Positions 13,701 to 25,310 of a stretch of DNA of 64,000 bases are shown in pieces. The position numbers and the translations under genes are program-made. Origin of the DNA: Rhynchopus sp. YZ270_cl-10. Its lineage: Eukaryota; Euglenozoa; Diplonemea; Diplonemida; Diplonemidae. The first letter of the stretch is position 1. The number at the start of each line of letters is the position of its first letter. The stretch is taken from NCBI GenBank assembly GCA_964035575.1, contig OZ037913.1, positions 620,001 through 684,000 on the forward strand, read 5' to 3'. A model generated the notes under the pieces. The model worked only from the letters and a program-made list of their open reading frames with translations, was not told the origin of the DNA and made no database searches.

Positions 13701-14621
13701 ATGGGGTGTGGAGCGTCTGCTGCAGGGAACCATGATCGGGCAACGTTGTACCAACCTGATAATGCAAGCCAGGGGCGTCTATGCAAAGAACCTGGCAAGG
13801 TGGGAAACAAAATGCGGATTACAGCGATAATGCTGAGAGCGAGGGTTTCGGAGGGGCTTTGTACTGGATGCGCCGACGATGTTCCACGGCAAGAAGGGAA
13901 ATGCATCACCTCTCGAGAAGAGGCGAGGGTACAGAAATGGGTTGGCGGCCTTCCACGCATGCCCTCAGCGGTGTCCTTGGCATCAATGAAGTCTGGTATT
14001 TCAAACGCTGTTACAGCAAAAAGCGGGTTTTCTGAGATGTGCGCATCTTATGACGACGGTGATTTGCTTCCCCTCCTTCGTGACCCAATGACAAACCCTT
14101 TGGGGTCGCCACGACGCTTGCATGATGAAAGGCAAATCCAAAGATTACAGTATTTGTTGAAACAGAAGGAAAAGGGGAAAGGGGAGAAGGAGAAGGAAAA
14201 GGAAAAGGAGAAGGAGAAGAAAGAAAAGACGTTGCCGCGGATAGCAAAAAGGGTGCCAACGGATGTTTTTCCGATTTCTCCGTTGACGCAGGTTGAAGGG
14301 AAGCATGAAGATGCGATAGCGCTCGAATCGCTGACGCCGACGCACAGCGCAACGTCTTACAACTCGAAGAACTCCAAATCAAGCACTGCAGCGAGCAGTC
14401 TAGGAATTGTTGCGGCGGACAGAACCATCCCAAAGTTCAAGCTGCCAAAGCTCAACATCCCGCACACCTCGTACCCCGACCCCCCTCGCTTCTGCCATCC
14501 AAACCACGCCACCACCAAGTCCATCCCTTCCGTTACCAAATCCTCCGCCGGCTCAACCATCTCCTCCCTCAACCTCAGTAAAGGGAGAGGGGATAAAGAT
14601 GTGATTGTCAGCGATTTTTAG
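13701..14621 (+). CDS. Putative N-myristoylated membrane-associated protein, function unknown
   Basis: A single exon encodes 306 residues. The N-terminus MGCGASA fits the pattern for N-myristoylation at Gly2 with palmitoylation at Cys3, so the protein is likely held on the cytosolic face of a membrane. The middle carries a short Lys/Glu block (about residues 154-176) that is probably helical and charged. The C-terminal third is rich in Ser, Thr and Pro and could be disordered. There is no transmembrane segment and no catalytic motif I recognise. The ATG directly follows a long pyrimidine tract, as with other genes here. Base composition turns GC-richer at the start and drops back after the stop, which supports a real gene. 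Confidence 0.72.
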   Translation: MGCGASAAGNHDRATLYQPDNASQGRLCKEPGKVGNKMRITAIMLRARVSEGLCTGCADDVPRQEGKCITSREEARVQKWVGGLPRMPSAVSLASMKSGISNAVTAKSGFSEMCASYDDGDLLPLLRDPMTNPLGSPRRLHDERQIQRLQYLLKQKEKGKGEKEKEKEKEKEKKEKTLPRIAKRVPTDVFPISPLTQVEGKHEDAIALESLTPTHSATSYNSKNSKSSTAASSLGIVAADRTIPKFKLPKLNIPHTSYPDPPRFCHPNHATTKSIPSVTKSSAGSTISSLNLSKGRGDKDVIVSDF

Positions 14622-14754
14622 AAATTTCTTTTTGAAAAAAAAACAAATCTGCAAAGAATAGAAGGGATTTGATGGGATAGAATTTTTTTACAAAATAAAA
14701 AAATGGGGTGGGAAATGAGGGGGTAATGGGAGGGAAATGCGAAAAAAAAAAAAA

Positions 14755-14820
14755 GTGGAGATTTGCACAAACTGTGGCAACACAACCGAGGCAACTGCAC
14801 TAATACAATTTATCAAAAAG
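14755..14820 (+). repeat. GCAA-loop dispersed repeat, copy with A-rich tail
   Basis: The unit begins GTGGAGATT, contains TGTG-GCAA-CACA (a possible GNRA-type tetraloop), then ACCGAGGCAACT, and ends near CAATTTATCAAAAA. Other good copies lie near 15615-15660, 21659-21730, 27976-28045, 30175-30242, 30676-30742, 42522-42572 and 53505-53560. Confidence 0.75.
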
Positions 14821-15409
14821 AACGAAAAAAAACCCCTGAGGAGGGGGTAGAACGAAAAAAAAAAAAAATGAATGGGCGGGGAGAATGACGCAAAAAAGAA
14901 AATAGTAACAAAAAGACCGACAAAACTTGAAAAAAAATGCATTTTTTATTTTTTTACTCAGAACGAAAAGGAAAAATGAGGAGGAGCGCCGTCGGGTGCA
15001 CATCCTGAGCAATTTTTTCAACAAAAAAAGAAGAAATACACCAAAAAGGAAGACTTTCCTCCCCTAGGTGCCTGTATCACAATGACTCCAACAAAAGCAA
15101 TATTCTAGGGTAATCTGTGATATCTGTGCAAAATGAAAAGGGTGCATGTGTGTATTTTTTATTTTTTTTTGTATTGCATTCACATCTTTCCTCTATATGT
15201 CAAGGTTTGACAAAAAAGCACTGTCATACCTTCACTCAAGCTACTCTCTTTTTCGGTACACTGCCATGTGCTTTGTATTCCAAGGCATATTTTTTTCTTA
15301 GGTACACCTATTTTGATACGAATTAAAAAAATGGGGTCATTTTCCCTTGAAACCCAAAGAAAAGACCAAGCATAACAGCCTTAGGGTCTATCTTACAAAA
15401 AAAAAAATA

Positions 15410-15512
15410 TTGGGGTTTGATAACCCTCGCGCAGAGTACCGTGTCTGCGTCCGCCGATGAACGGTGAACGGGGGCGGTTTTGCACTTTCAACTTCTCTTT
15501 AAATATCGCTAC
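15410..15512 (+). repeat. GATAACC / TGCGTCC hairpin repeat, divergent copy
   Basis: It contains GGGTTTGATAACCC, then TGCGTCC and a tail TTTCAACTTCTCTTT. It is related to the copies near 16041 and 16471, and more distantly to 51223-51292. Confidence 0.55.
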
Positions 15513-16040
15513 AAAAAAAGACGCCGTCAATCACGCGGCAGCAACAGGGAAGGCGTTGTAGGCGTACATGCCAATAACATTCAACCCGCCTGCCCGCTAA
15601 AAAGAAAGTGGAGTGACAGTGGAGATTGGGCAACTACACTACTCCAACAATTTATCAGAAAAAGTGGTAAACCGCATTTTGGCTCTTTTCGAGTAACCCA
15701 AGTAGTGCAACAACGCAGTCTCCTCAATGTTCACACGAGGATGCATAAGACCATCTTACTCGAGCAAAGGCTGCAGTCCTACTGATGTTCCAGGCTTGTT
15801 CTCTTCTCATACCCTTCGTCTCGCCTGGCCCCTTTCTTAGAAAGCCCACTAAGCACACAGAGAGAGGCTTAGATTCATCTTTTGCCACCCTTTTTTTTTT
15901 TTAATTCGTGCGCTTTGAAGCTAAGGGCTCCCAAGCGATAACGATGGGATGAGGGGGAAATATGGTTTTTGGAATGTCATTAAGTCTTCATTAGCATTTG
16001 TTTTTGAGGCGTTTGCACTTTCAACTTCTTCCAAAATACA

Positions 16041-16135
16041 ACACTCCGGGGGTTCGATAACCCCCGTGGAGTGTCAGATAGCCTGCGTCCCAGAGGCGTT
16101 TTGCACTATCAACTTCACTTTTCTTGAAGTGGCTC
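16041..16135 (+). repeat. GATAACC / TGCGTCC hairpin repeat
   Basis: A first stem has ACACTCC paired with GGAGTGT, around GGGGTT-CGAT-AACCCC. A second part reads GCGTCCCAGAGGCGT and is followed by the tail TATCAACTTCACTTTT. Close copies lie near 16471-16552 and, without the first stem, near 17932-17980 and 50031-50080. Confidence 0.7.
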
Positions 16136-16377
16136 CTTAGGGTGAAATTGAAGCCTGAAACCACAGGGTGATCAATATAAAGTTAGTGAAGGACTGTCTA
16201 GTATGTCAAGCTACACTAAAACAGATAAAAAAAGACACCCGGGTAAAGTGATTGTGCACAAAAAGAAGAAGAAACCTGGATATCTACATTTTTTCGATGG
16301 ATGTGACAGTAGAGTACTGTGGGTTTATGAGATTTATTCAATCTCTTGCGTTTTTTTTTTTTTCGTTTTTGAAGTTT

Positions 16378-16440
16378 GGGTACATTTAGTGTATCTATTA
16401 TACATTCTATTCAGTAGAATAGTTAGTATATGAAACAATT
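16378..16440 (+). repeat. GGGTACATTTAGTG two-hairpin repeat
   Basis: The unit GGGTACATTTAGTG is followed by a second hairpin (ATTCTA-TTCAG-TAGAAT here) and then TATATGAAACAATT. Copies lie near 25574-25635, 26883-26956 and 49870-49925, with a partial one near 25466-25512. Confidence 0.7.
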
Positions 16441-16470
16441 GTTCGCATTTCATCTTTCAAGTTTTGTTTG

Positions 16471-16552
16471 CGGGGTTCGATAACCCGCGGAGTGTCAGTG
16501 CCTGCGTCCCAGAGGCGTTTTGCACTATCAACTTCACTTTGTTTTTCCTCTT
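16471..16552 (+). repeat. GATAACC / TGCGTCC hairpin repeat
   Basis: This copy closely resembles the one near 16041. The first stem is changed to GCGGGGTT-CGAT-AACCCGC. The second part and the tail are nearly identical. Confidence 0.7.
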
Positions 16553-17339
16553 TCGGAGTAGAACAAATCGTGTGTGTGCTGTTTGCTCCCCTTTCCCCCT
16601 CCCTCTCTCCCCCCCTCATGTTCCCTGCCTTGAGCAATATCTCCACGATGAAAAAATATTTTTTGAAAAAAAAAAAAAGCTCCAATATTGTTTTGATTTT
16701 GTCTCAGTTATTTCGTTTCTTTTTTGGTTTTTCTTTTCTTTTCTTTTTGTGCGGCGACGTTTGCACTCTTTTTTTTTCTCTTTTTTGGTAAAATATATTT
16801 GCCCTTTTCTTTCTCTCCAAGGAGGGAAGTTTTTATACTAAAAAAAACAACAACAAAACAAGAAAAAAGTAAACACATAAATTATTTAGTTTCAGCTCAC
16901 TTGCTCTGTCTCTTTTTAAACCATTTTTTTTTCTTTTGTGAAATGTGTGTGCCTTTTTTTTTCTTAGATTGTCAATTTTTGTGTGAAACAACAACACAAC
17001 GGAGTCCCTTTTCAGTTCTCCACGGCCTTTTCGTTCTGTTTTCTTTATATCTTCGATTCTTTGTGTTAGGTTAGGTGACGTGATGAGAGGTGTGTTGGGT
17101 ATCATACCCCACACACCTGGTGTTCCTGGAAAATGATTGTGGAGTCGGCGCAGTGCAAACATATCTGTGTTTGACCTACGTCCCATGGAAAGCACATTGT
17201 ACTCACGACCGAGGAGCAGGTGTCTGTGTCGCCGTGGTACAACAAAAAAAAAAGGGGGGTTTCTTAGAGTGTAAAAAGCAGGGGTATGCTGAAGGATACT
17301 TTGAGTCTCCTTTTTACCCCTGGTGACGTGACGCTATAG

Positions 17340-17375
17340 TACGCTATAGTACCCGATAGTTATATATCGGGTAAA
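17340..17375. repeat. Small tandem repeat plus hairpin
   Basis: Two copies of ACGCTATAGT are followed by ACCCGATA and TATCGGGT, which can pair. No gene is attached. Its role is unknown. Confidence 0.5.
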
Positions 17376-19009
17376 TTGTGTTTGATTAGTACAATAATTG
17401 TTGGGAAATGTCTTGGGCCAGATTCCGCTATTTTTTTTTTTTTTTTTTTTGCCAGATTCCCCAACCATTATTAGGTACGTTAACATCGTTACCCAAGCAG
17501 AACACTCTTCAGATGATATCGCTCAGGGAGGAGGGTTCATCTTACAAGCTTTTCTTTCTTTATTTTCTTCTTCTTTTTTTTGTGAAGGCCTTGGTTGTCT
17601 TGCGTCCATCGTGGCGATGGCTTCCAACCCCTCACCCTCTTTCATATTTGTGTACTCTTTTTTTTCTTTTTCCGCTTTTTCTCTTACGTTTCATATCTCA
17701 TCAACAACAACAAAAAACAAAAAAAAACAAAAAAAAAACATACAATATGGTTCAACAACGCTCTCTTTCTTGTCTCCTCTCTCTACCCCTTCCCTCGCTT
17801 TTAGTTATTTCGAAGCGCTTTCAGCAGTTTCAAGTTTTTTTTCTTTTTTGCCAAAAAAAAAAGGCACCTGCCCATCGCCCTGCAATTCCCTTTCAATACC
17901 TTCCCTCAGTATTTTCCCCCCTTTTTTTTCGTCAGTGCCTGCGTCCCAGAAGCGTTGGCACTATCAACTTCACTTTTCCCCCCCTTTCTTTTGTCTCTTC
18001 CTGAAACGAACGAACCAGGAGAACAAAAAAAGAAGAAAAAAAAAATCCACCAGCGAGACGAGCTCTATAAAAATGATGGGAATCTTTTGTTCAAAACACA
18101 AAAAAAATTCCCCCTTTTTTTGGCATTCCCAAATCAGTATAGTATGCTCTCCCCCCAATATTACCTGCACAGGCTGGTATCATAATTTTCTGTGATTCGG
18201 AAGCAAAAAAAAACAATATTGGATCAGAAATACAATGGACCAATATTTTTTTTTTCTCTCAAAAATTCACGTATATCATACGCATAGGAAGGGATGTGGT
18301 TGTGGTTGGGGCTTTGCTTGATTGGTACTATTTTTTTTTTTCTCTTCAAGGTGAAGCAAATTTTAGCCCCGCGAGGCTATTGGTTCATCTTTCAGGGAAA
18401 AAAAAAAAACGCATTATAGTGGAGCACACTCTAGGGTGGCTACACTAATACAACCAAGTTTTCAAAAAACGCAAAAAAAAAAACAAAAAATGGCAGCCGC
18501 TTTGGCATGCGTCTGTAAGGTCAGTCTTGACTGATACTTTCTGTATTAGCACACAGCTCGCCTTTGAAAGGCAGGTACCTACTTGAGTACAATTTTTTTT
18601 TTCCAATTATTTCTTTGGATCCTTTGCACAAAGGGATCATGGGTATGGGGGAGTTTTTTTTATATTTTTTTTGATCATCCAGGTACTATGTTCGTTATGT
18701 GTTTTGTTTTTTTTTGGTGTCTTTCCTGGAAAAATAATTTATCGCACAAACAAAAAACTCTCTTCAGATGAAAGGTTGCCATGCCATTCATCTCAGTTAA
18801 AAATAAACTCCCTTCTGCCCAGAGCTGTGGGGGGGGGGGGGGGGGTGGGGAACCACTAAAAAAAAACATGGTAATACCTTACACGCATGTTGGCGATACT
18901 AAAGGGGGGAGATACGGTGGGTACAATACTTAAGGATACACCATGTGACCCGGATGTAATACAATTTTCCTTGTTACGTAACATGTCAAGGAGGAGCAAA
19001 AAATAAAAC

Positions 19010-19105
19010 CTACATCTATACCTTCTGCAGTACAAAGGCTTCGGCCAACTTTGAGTACAGAAACTTTGTTCCGTTTTTTTGGAGCGAAGTGATTGTCGAC
19101 ACAAC
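19010..19105 (+). repeat. TTCG-hairpin structured repeat
   Basis: The order is CTATACCTTCTG, then GTACAAAG, GGCTTCGGCC, CTTTGAGTAC and AGAA, then GTGATTGTCGAC. GTACAAAG pairs with CTTTGaGTAC around a TTCG loop, and TTCT pairs with AGAA. Other copies are near 21857-21938, 27775-27866 and, truncated, 21490-21543. Confidence 0.7.
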
Positions 19106-19885
19106 AACAAAAAAAAAAATGTGTTATTTTGGCATGTTATTTTGTTACCCGGGAGGTGCATGGTTGCTGTGTAGTGTACCCTTGAAGTCGTATCGTGTAT
19201 TGCAGTATTCTCGTGTATTGACAAGGATACAGGATAGGCGATACGGTACCATTATGTACCACTTTCTCCCTTTTTGTTTAGGTGATTCAGCATCATCTGG
19301 CCAACTTTTTGATTTTTTTTTTTATACAGATGTGAGTGCACGAAGAGGCATCTTTTCATCTTTTTCAAAAGCGTTCTTTTTTTCTTTTTCATTTCTTTTT
19401 GATGAAATTCCACCTCCCTTCCCTCCCTTCACTTTCGAGACACACTTCATCTTTTTTGAAAGATGTGTGTGTCCAAGTTTTTCGGGTTATTTTTTCAGTT
19501 CTTCCCCCCCCCCCGCACCCTTAGCATCGTTTCTTTCACAGCATTTTTTCTTTCATCCTAGCTTTCCTGTGTTCTTCTTTTTTCTCCCCCATTTTTTTTT
19601 TTTTGTATTGTTCACCCCAGTGCCCCTCTCTATTTCTTCAAGATTTGTGTGCCCGTCAGTATTCAAGGTTGTTTTGTTCGCAATCTTGCAGCCTTACGCT
19701 CACCAAAAACACCACCCTCACGTCGATTCCATACCCTTTTAAAATTATTGATAATGTTCATCTTTATTCTTTTTTTGTAAAGTGAGGGTTTTATTTTAAT
19801 TTGAATAGTTTTTTTTGAGTTTTTTATTGTTAAAAAAGCACGCAATTTGCGCCACATAACGAAAAATGAAAAATACATAGACCAT

Positions 19886-20802
19886 CATACTTGGACCGCC
19901 CGAAATATATTTCGGGCATTTCGGGCGATTTCGGGCGAATTAGGGGCGGATTTCGGGCGATTTTGTGCGCCCGAAGTCGCCCGAAATCGCCCGAAATGCA
20001 GATTTCGGGCGAATTCGGGCGCTTTTTCCGTAGTGAAAACCGACTAGGTAGGGTTCTACTCATTTTCGCAAAAAACTTTTTATATTTGGAAATATTTGAT
20101 GCCAAATCTGTCAAAATAAGCAAGAATCGAAAACTTTTGTACACCTGAGTGCACTTTGGAGGCCCGTGAGAATCAACCACCAAATCACGGGTTTTCTGAC
20201 TATCATTTGCTTATTCCTACCCAAAACACACTATGAACCGGGTTTTCACTATTTTTTCGTATTTCAGGGTGAATTTTTGTGAATTTTCGGGTCACAGGGT
20301 GGTTCTGACCCATTCTCGGGGTGTTTCGGGCCTGTAGTTGCTCAGGAGATGCCCAAAAGCGTGAAAAATCGCCTTTTTACGTTTTTAGTAGTATTTTAGT
20401 GTAAATTGTTAGGGAAATCGGTTTTATACGTGGCTGCTAACAGAGCTGCACTCATATAAGTTGGGTTCTACTAGGAATTTTTGCTCAATTTTTTTTTCTT
20501 TGAACAAATTTTGTGCCAATCTTTCAAATAAAGCGTTAGATTTTTACACTGATAGCATGCTTCCCAGCACACATAAGATACTGGTTGGGCGCCCGAATTC
20601 GCCCGAATCTGCCCGAAATCGCCCGAATTCGCCCGAAATGTGCCCGAATTCGCCCGAAATGCGCCCGAATTCGCCCGAATTACGTATAAATTCCCTTTAA
20701 AACGCCCGAAATATATTTCGGGCACATTTCGGGCGCTCGGGATCCGCGCCCGAAAAATTCGCCCGAATTCGCCCGAAATATATTTCGGGCGGTCCAAGTA
20801 TG
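19886..20802. mobile_element. Non-autonomous DNA transposon (MITE-like), 917 bp, perfect 32 bp TIRs
   Basis: The two ends, 19886-19917 and 20771-20802, are perfect inverted repeats of 32 bases starting CATACTTGGACCGCCCG. GACCAT flanks both ends (19880-19885 and 20803-20808) and looks like a 6 bp target duplication. Both subterminal zones are packed with short CGCCCGAAATTCGG-type units in both orientations. The interior holds two related segments beginning GGGTTCTACT (near 20053 and 20463). No transposase is encoded. The perfect ends and intact duplication suggest a fairly young insertion. The superfamily is unassigned. Confidence 0.85.
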
Positions 20803-20857
20803 GACCATAAACCAACTTAGTTGAATTTTTAAAAAAAAAAATCTGTGTTGAAAAGCC

Positions 20858-21010
20858 GGGTAGTTCCGAAGAGTGGAATATATGCCCATAGGTGGAGGGG
20901 CTTTAGTCGGAGCAGACTACCCTCCTCGAGGGGGGTTGGTCTTGTCTCAAGGGTTTGTGTTTGTGTTGTGTGCAAGCAATCATGGGTAGTTCCGAAGAGC
21001 GGAACATTAC
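20858..21010. repeat. Direct repeat of GGGTAGTTCCGAAGAG
   Basis: The 16-base unit occurs near 20858 and again near 20983, each followed by GGAA and a short sequence able to fold back. No gene is attached. Confidence 0.5.
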
Positions 21011-22100
21011 CCAAGGGTTGTGTGTGTGTGTTTGATAACTAGTAGGGGTAATTCTTGCTCAGAATATGGCCCCAATTGTGTGTGTGTGTGTGCGGTTCAG
21101 AGACAATATACCAGGGGGAAGCACTCCTACCCTATCAACTTCCAAAGCAATCTTCCCCCCCATCCCCTCTTCTCTCTCCTCTCTTCTCCGGGGAAAAAAA
21201 ATAAACATTCGTTTCGCTTTCAATTTCTTTCCCCCTCCTCCTCCTCCTCCTCTGCTTTCTCCTGTATTGCTCTCTGACCAAATCTATTTTTGAAATCCCC
21301 CCCAGAGTCGGCTTTGCTTTTTGCAAGGAGGTTCTACCTTGTGTTAGGTGATTATTCCTGTTTCATTGATGAATAGCGGGAGGTAGGACATCTCAATGTA
21401 GACCGTGAAAATGGAAGGAGAGTGGTGTAGTGGGGATGTATAATGTTGCTGGAAAAACCACGCGATTTTTTTTATAATTTTTCAAAAAAAAAAAAGCCTT
21501 CGGGTGACATTGAGTGCAGATCCTGTACTAAGGTGATTGTTGACAAAAAAAAAGAAGTTAAAAGAATGCCCTTCCTCAGTCACGGAAGCATCACCTCAGC
21601 TGCTTACCTGCAAAAGCGTGTAGAGGTTACAATGAAAATCAACAAAAAAAATATAGTAGATATTGCACAACTATGGCAATATCTATAACTGAAGCAACTA
21701 CACTACTCCAACAATTTATCAAAAAAAAAAAAAAAAGGCTACGTATAGTGGAGCACTCTAGGGTGGCTACACTAATACAACCAAGTTTTCAAAAAAAAAT
21801 TGTTGATATTTATTTACAAAACTTAAAAGTAATTTCTTTGGGTTTGAGGATGATCTGCATCTATACCTTCGAAATTCATTAGCCTTCGGGCGACTTTGTG
21901 TACAGAACCCGTCCTCGGACAGGTGATTGTCGAAACTACAAAAAAAGGCCCCCCCTCTTCTAGGTATTCCTCTCTTTGTATTCCCCCTTCCCCTCCCCTC
22001 CCCTCCTTTTTGGAAATCCCGATAGCATGTCCTATCACATCCCTTTTTTAAGGAAACCAGGCTGAGTTATATACTTTGCCAAAAAAAAAAAAATATCTCT

Positions 22101-22123
22101 ATATTGTACACGAGAGACAATAT
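22101..22123 (+). repeat. ACGAGAG-loop stem-loop
   Basis: ATATTGT pairs perfectly with ACAATAT around the loop ACACGAGAG. The downstream tail is GTGTACTTTCAACTCTACC followed by T-rich DNA. It belongs to the dispersed ACGAGAG hairpin family. Confidence 0.75.
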
Positions 22124-22260
22124 GTGTACTTTCAACTCTACCTTTTTCAACAAAAAAAGCTACGTACCCATCAATCTTTCGATTTTTTGTTTTTTGTTTT
22201 TAAAAGATGCTATGTGCCCCCTGCAAGGTACCATTCATCTTATTTTACCTCTCTTTTATG

Positions 22261-22290
22261 GATGGGTGTGCACGAGAGGCACGGCCCATC
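22261..22290 (+). repeat. ACGAGAG-loop stem-loop
   Basis: GTGC-ACGAGAG-GCAC is extended outward by GATGGG pairing with CCCATC. It is followed by a pyrimidine-rich tail. Confidence 0.75.
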
Positions 22291-22960
22291 TGGCAAGCTT
22301 TCTCTTTTTGCGATAGTATATCTTTTTTTTTTTTTGTTTCCACTTTAAAATGTGTTTGAACAGCACATCCCTTCTGTGTGACCATAGTTTCTTCTTTTTG
22401 TTTGTTAGGTGCCTTGCTTGTCTTCGTGAGGTAGTATTCACCTATCGAACCCATCTTTATTTGAGACTATTTTTTTTGTTTTTTTTTTTTTGTTAAAGCA
22501 AAGATGTTCCGTGCCTGGTTCATTCCTTCAAATTTCTCGAAATTTTTGAAAGCTGTGTACACCTGTTTGCATCTTCTAAATTCTCTTTGTTTTTTTCCCT
22601 TATTGCACCCATTCTTTAACGTTGTGCGTGTGTCTCTGTCGCATCGCTAAAGACTTTTTTCTTCTTCTTCTTCTTCGCGCACCGATTCTGTTTGATTTGC
22701 ATTTTTTTCTGATGTAGCAAAAATGCAAAAATACATACCTGATACGAAGATGGCAAGATGGGGTCATAAAATCACAAACAATCACAAAGCTACCCTGATG
22801 AAGGGGTACAAATTGTGTCGGTGTCTACACATGACTCTTGTGATGTATATTTTTTTTTGTTGTGGTTTACCGCCTCTCTCTCTCTCTCTCGCGACCCCAT
22901 GAAACTCATTTTGTACACAGAGGTGAATTAAAAAATACATGAGGATTTTCATTTTTTTTT

Positions 22961-23120
22961 ACGCACACTACTTTGTGAGCGGAAAGTGTCACGTCGTTCA
23001 CTCACCCAACCGTGCTCCGCAACACCACCAACCAACAGGTAATTTTTAGTGTGTGTGGAAGCGTCAACGCATCAGACAACTACAAGAAGGGGGGTGAGGG
23101 AACGACAAGTGACACTTTTT
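22961..23120. repeat. 160 bp duplicated element, copy 1
   Basis: It is almost identical to 24180-24340. Internal inverted ends pair: AAAGTGTCACGTCGTTC with GAACGACAAGTGACACTTT, broken by minor mismatches. It could be a small MITE or a structured RNA. It has no coding capacity. Confidence 0.75.
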
Positions 23121-24126
23121 ATTTTTATTTTTTTACGTGACCAAAAGTAAGTCATCTCTCTTGCGAGCCTCGTTTGTAGGGTTTTTCGATGAAAAAAAAA
23201 AGGTACTGGGTTCGCGCATCCTCGCAGGATAAACTGTGTTCCTATTTTTTTTTTTTTTTTTCGTTTTGTTATCTATATAACAGAACGGAGATCGGGACGA
23301 ACGAATGAGAAAAATAACCAAAAAAAAAATGTACAAAAAACATTCTGTACCTCATGCATTCCCTTTTATGGTGTAGACTGTCTGAATGGCGGCTACACTA
23401 ACAGATTATCAAAAAAAAAACAACAACAACAAAAAAAAACAAGAAAAACGTACGACAAAAAAATAACTCCTCATCCACCTCCTTTCCTTTTGCGATCATA
23501 ACATTCTGCAAAACAATGTTCAAAATATTTTTTTTTTAAATAAATTTTTCTGGTGTAGTTGCCTTTGTGGCCACGCGAGAGGCTGTCGAAAGAGAAAAAA
23601 AAATTGTGGCAGGCTATTCCCGAGATCATAGTATAAAATGTCTAAAATAAATCAAAGCTTTTTTTTTTGTGGCCACACGAGAGGCAACTGACACTACTCC
23701 GACAATTTTTCAACAAAAGAAAAAAAGAAAATAGGACAAACGCTATACTTTCTGTGTTGTGTATTGCTCTGGTTATCGGGGGTTATTTTTGACTAAACAG
23801 CGATGTGGTTTTGGTTTTATCTTTTACCGATAATTTTCCCATCTTTTTCAGATAGCTTATTGCAGGTTTTCTGCAACCGCTTTTTGAAGTGTGCAAAGGT
23901 GTCAGATGGAAAATTGCGGTACATGGAGGGGGTGTGGTCATCTGCTCTCTCATATTTTTTTTTTCACAACCCCCGATTTCCTAGCCAGCACACACAGCCT
24001 GGGGCAACTGTTCTGCTCTTTACAGAGAACTACCCCCGTATCTGATATTTCAAATACACACAACAACTACAATCCTTCAGAACTTCGTTGTGTTTTTTAT
24101 TTATTTAAGGTGACTAAGGAGGCAGA

Positions 24127-24170
24127 CTAAGCACGAGAGGCTTAGGGTCATCTTACAAACTTTTCTTTTT
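24127..24170 (+). repeat. ACGAGAG-loop stem-loop
   Basis: CTAAGC pairs with GCTTAG around exactly ACGAGAG. The tail GGTCATCTTACAAACTTTTC and a T run follow. The duplicated 160 bp element begins directly after. Confidence 0.78.
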
Positions 24171-24179
24171 TTTTTTTTT

Positions 24180-24340
24180 ACGCACACTACTTTGTGAGCG
24201 GAAAGTGTCACGTCGTTCACTCACCCCAACCGTGCTCCGCAACACCACCACCCAATAGGTGATTTTTAGTGTGTGTGGAAGCGTCAACGCATCAGACAAC
24301 TACAAGAAGGGGGGTGAGGGAACGACAAGTGACACTTTTT
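24180..24340. repeat. 160 bp duplicated element, copy 2
   Basis: This is a near-identical copy of 22961-23120, in the same orientation and about 1.2 kb downstream, with only a few substitutions. Both copies follow a T run. Confidence 0.75.
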
Positions 24341-24429
24341 TCCCCCTCCCGATTTTGGGGCGTTTTCGGGATTACCATATTTGCCTTCCTCCCGCCCCGC
24401 TCCTCTTATCTATGTGCTTTTAGATGTGT

Positions 24430-24470
24430 GTGCACGAGAGGCACAGTCGTCTTTAAAGTTTTCTGGTTTT
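24430..24470 (+). repeat. ACGAGAG-loop stem-loop
   Basis: GTGC-ACGAGAG-GCAC, preceded by GATGT and followed by AGTCGTCTTTAAAGTTTTC and a T run. Confidence 0.72.
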
Positions 24471-25260
24471 TTTTTTTTTCTTTCGTGTGTGTTTTTCTCC
24501 CTCTCTCTTTCTCCTCTTCATTTCCCCTCTTTTTTTTTTTTCTCTATGTGTTTTGCAGTCTTCCCACCTACACAATAGTTTTTGTGTACAACAGAAGCGC
24601 TCCAGCTACTTTGGAAAATGCTACCCACAAGGCATTCATCTTTCAAGTTGTTTCTCTCCTCCCCTCTTTTTTTTGTTTTTCATATCGCAGTTAAGTCTGC
24701 AAGAACAGTTTATAGCAAAAAAAAAAAATTAAAAATATTTTTCCTAGCCCACTCCCCTCACACAGCTTGCTTCCATCGTATTTCACACTGTTATTGCCAC
24801 TCCAAAATAGCCCTAATTTAAAGTTCCGAGTGTTCGTCCGTAGAGGCGTTCCCACTAAACATACACTTTGTTATTATTTTTGTTATCTATGATTTACCAA
24901 AGGTTTTTTTTTTATATTGGGATGGCAACTTATTGCGGAAGTCCCGCTGTCAGTTCAGGGAGGGCTTTCTTGTTCAGAGCTGTGTATATTTGTTTTCCCT
25001 GTGTACACCCTCCCCCCCAGCTTGGGCACATTCATTGTTTCATTTTTTTTTCTTATTTTTTCAAGAAAAAAAGGAAAATGACTGTGTCAACCATCTGCCG
25101 CCATTGGGTTATACAACGAAATCCATTTTTTTTTTTGTTGACATTCCTTTTCCCCCCGCTCCATTTTTGGGGCTGAGATGGTGCCTGCGTTCCGACTCTT
25201 TTGCACGACAATTCTTGATTGATTGAAAGCAAGAACTCGTCTTTTTTTTATATACCAAGG

Positions 25261-25310
25261 TACACTGTCACGAGAGGGCTTTGTATTTCAACTCTACTTT
25301 TTTTTTTTGA
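25261..25310 (+). repeat. ACGAGAG-loop stem-loop, TACACTGT subtype
   Basis: TACA and GTC pair with GGC and TGTA around ACGAGAG, and the tail is TTTCAACTCTACTTTTT. Sister copies of this subtype lie near 25639-25680, 50479-50520 and 57316-57355. Confidence 0.72.

Noticed and set aside
16049-16064. GGTTCGATAACC as part of a tRNA gene
   Set aside because: No acceptor stem, D arm or anticodon arm fits around it; the T-arm likeness is short.
17398-18195. 265-codon open frame
   Set aside because: It is made of translated T and A runs (Phe and Lys strings) with no recognisable domain. It overlaps hairpin repeats.
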